Shown one piece after another: positions 4,757 through 5,849 of a DNA stretch of 5,849 nt. The first letter of the stretch is position 1, and every line of letters starts with the position of its first letter. The notes below the pieces were generated by a model. The model saw only the letters and a program-made list of their open reading frames with translations. It was not told the DNA's origin and did no database searches. Made by a program: the position numbers and the translations under genes. Origin of the DNA: Promethearchaeota archaeon (GTDB lineage Archaea > Asgardarchaeota > Lokiarchaeia > Sigyniarchaeales > SOKP01); NCBI GenBank assembly GCA_030612905.1, contig JAUWNA010000140.1:1-5849 (forward strand), in the 5' to 3' direction.

Positions 4757-5359
4757 TTATTCTTCGCTGACTTCCTCTTCCACTTGTTTCTTATTCTTTG
4801 CTTCTTTTTCAGCGTACTCTTTCTCGACATCCGCTTCAATCCATTCGGGTCTCCCTAAAAACTTTTGGCGCATCGTCAAACCTAGCTTGCCGCTCCGCCC
4901 AGTACCTAGTGAAACGGCTATAATTTTTGCTCTCACATCGTTGTTAACTTCAAGAATTTTTCCCGTTTCTTTACCAATAAATCGATTACCGACCTGTTCA
5001 AATGAAATATAATCATCGCATATCTGGGAGACGTGAACTAAGCCATCTAACGGCCCTAAACGTACGAATGAGCCAAAATCTACTAACTCAACAACCTCTC
5101 CCTCAACAACCTCTCCAAGATTAGGTCTAAAAGTTAAAATAGAGAAGTCTACTTTATGAAAGGTGCTAGCATTTCCAGGAATAATAATACCGAGCCCTAC
5201 ATCAAGTACATCAACGATAGCAATAATAAACCCGTAATCTCTAGTGATTATACCTTCGTAGTCTTCACTAAGGATAATTCTTGCGCTGTCTTCTTTAGGT
5301 TGACCAAAGAGAAATGGCGGAATCTCTACTTTTGTTGACAATTGAACTAATTTAAACAT
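4757..5359 (-). CDS. rpo7: DNA-directed RNA polymerase subunit Rpo7 (RpoE')
   Basis: This 200-residue protein is Rpo7, homologous to eukaryotic Rpb7. With Rpo4 it forms the stalk of archaeal RNA polymerase, aiding promoter opening and binding nascent RNA. The N-terminal tip domain covers about 1-78, with PPFLFGQ (14-20) and the core DYGFIIAIVDVLDVGLGIIIPG (41-62). The S1/OB domain (about 82-165) carries GEVVEGEVVELVDFGSFVRL (82-101) and DGLVHVSQI (105-113), and the conserved end LGLTMRQKFLG follows (159-169). The last 25 residues are a Glu/Lys-rich tail of low complexity. ATG 5359 has AAGGA at 5373-5369 upstream. The gene heads an rpo7-spt4 unit. The upstream gap is AT-rich and I cannot single out its promoter. 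Confidence 0.97.
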   Translation of the reverse strand: MFKLVQLSTKVEIPPFLFGQPKEDSARIILSEDYEGIITRDYGFIIAIVDVLDVGLGIIIPGNASTFHKVDFSILTFRPNLGEVVEGEVVELVDFGSFVRLGPLDGLVHVSQICDDYISFEQVGNRFIGKETGKILEVNNDVRAKIIAVSLGTGRSGKLGLTMRQKFLGRPEWIEADVEKEYAEKEAKNKKQVEEEVSEE

Positions 5360-5500
5360 ATTAAAGTATCCTTAAAGCAGATAGATGCTAGTAATAATAA
5401 AAATTAATCATAAAATTAATAATTTGTGATTTTTTCGTAATAACATATTAAGCTTAAGTGATTTTATAATTTTAAAAAGTTATAAAATTGAGTAAATATC
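5360..5500. other. AT-rich gap between rpo7 and the Roadblock gene, with inverted repeat
   Basis: No coding frame is seen here. ATTTTATAA (5461-5469) and TTATAAAAT (5480-5488) are perfect nine-base inverted arms with a ten-base AT-rich spacer, starting 12 bases past the Roadblock stop. They could help end that transcript or carry TATA elements for rpo7. A ten-base palindrome TTAAGCTTAA lies at about 5448-5457. The A/T-only arms make chance symmetry likely. Confidence 0.35.
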
Positions 5501-5849
5501 CTAAATTAATTGGGCTATCTTTTCGCAAGTTCTTCTACAATCTAATAAAATTAACCCGAGCCGAACTTCTTTAGTTGTAGAAACGGTCAAAACAGCGTTT
5601 GGGCCAGCCTGCATGACGAGCAAATAACCCGCACTTCCTTTTATGTATAATTGGTCAAAATCCCCTTTAGCCATCTCTATAATCGCTCTTTCTGATAACG
5701 ATAGAAGCGCGGCTGTCATTGCGGCAATTCTCGTCTCGTCTATGCCTTGTGGAAGTGCAGAAGCGATCGGAAGGCCTTCAGCTGATACTATAGCAGCAGA
5801 TTTTACTTCTGGAATTGCTCCAAGAAGTCTTTTGAGTATATCATCAAGG
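5501..5849 (-). CDS. Roadblock/LC7 domain protein, N-terminus cut by window edge
   Basis: The frame is open from the right edge to the TAG at 5503-5501 and shows 115 residues, starting LDDILKRLLGAIPEV. Probably only a few N-terminal residues are missing, as the Roadblock/LC7 fold is about 110-120 residues. Typical elements are helix 1, the strand AAIVSAEGLPIASALP (18-33), the central helix IAAMTAALLSLSERAIIEM (41-59), the strand pair QLYIKGSAGYLLVMQAG (66-82) and VLTVSTT (86-92), and the last helix from DCRRTCEKIAQLI. A methionine at 5719 is internal, not the start. In Asgard archaea such proteins are numerous and are thought to work with Ras-like small GTPases, as MglB does with MglA. No GTPase lies in this window, and the exact partner is unknown. 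Confidence 0.92.
   Translation of the reverse strand, partial: LDDILKRLLGAIPEVKSAAIVSAEGLPIASALPQGIDETRIAAMTAALLSLSERAIIEMAKGDFDQLYIKGSAGYLLVMQAGPNAVLTVSTTKEVRLGLILLDCRRTCEKIAQLI

Noticed and set aside
4686..5012. Plus-strand open frame of 108 codons opposite rpo7
   Set aside because: It lies antisense to the C-terminal half of rpo7 and is rich in Ser/Phe, as expected from the reverse of Glu/Lys codons.
1..5849. CRISPR array, tRNA, insertion sequence or defence island
   Set aside because: I saw no regularly spaced repeats, cloverleaf pattern, transposase or nuclease-type domain on either strand.

Overview
The window is archaeal. Every recognisable informational gene is of archaeal/eukaryotic type: ribosomal proteins eL8 (L7Ae), eS28, eS24 and eS31 (S27ae), RNA polymerase subunit Rpo7, elongation factor Spt4, and the KEOPS subunits Kae1 and Bud32. 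The DNA is AT-rich, several starts appear to be TTG, and the right edge carries a Roadblock/LC7 protein. That combination makes an Asgard archaeon of the Lokiarchaeia type my best guess. This is inference from gene style; Roadblock proteins also occur in other archaea and in bacteria.

Layout. At the left (22-656, + strand) lie rpl7ae and rps28e. They face a small ribbon-helix-helix (RHH) regulator gene on the minus strand (666-878) with almost no gap. Positions 879-1144 are non-coding and hold a possible promoter for the regulator. From 1145 to 3560 a minus-strand block reads, in transcription order, rps24e, rps27ae, kae1, bud32. After a divergent intergenic region (3561-3677) come two plus-strand genes, a 70-residue two-helix membrane protein and a GTP-dependent dephospho-CoA kinase (CoA biosynthesis). 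The kinase converges on a second minus-strand block, rpo7 followed by spt4 (5359 to 4527). A 141-base AT-rich gap separates rpo7 from the Roadblock/LC7 gene, whose first few codons lie beyond the right edge.

How the genes fit together. The order rpo7 - spt4 - dephospho-CoA kinase - rps24e - rps27ae - kae1/bud32 is a known archaeal cluster joining transcription, ribosome assembly and tRNA t6A modification. Here the order is kept, but the kinase sits on the opposite strand, together with an unrecognised membrane protein. The cluster is therefore split into two transcription units, and rps24e needs its own promoter. A TTTAAA element flanked by a CTCAGA/TCTGAG inverted repeat lies at about the right place for one. 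Kae1 and Bud32 are separate proteins, not fused as in some methanogens, but the bud32 ribosome-binding site overlaps the kae1 stop codon.

I see no CRISPR array, tRNA, rRNA, insertion sequence or defence locus. I found no clear evidence of a wholly new system. The most promising leads are the inverted kinase/membrane-protein pair, the orphan RHH regulator with its possible operator, and the long basic tail on S27ae.
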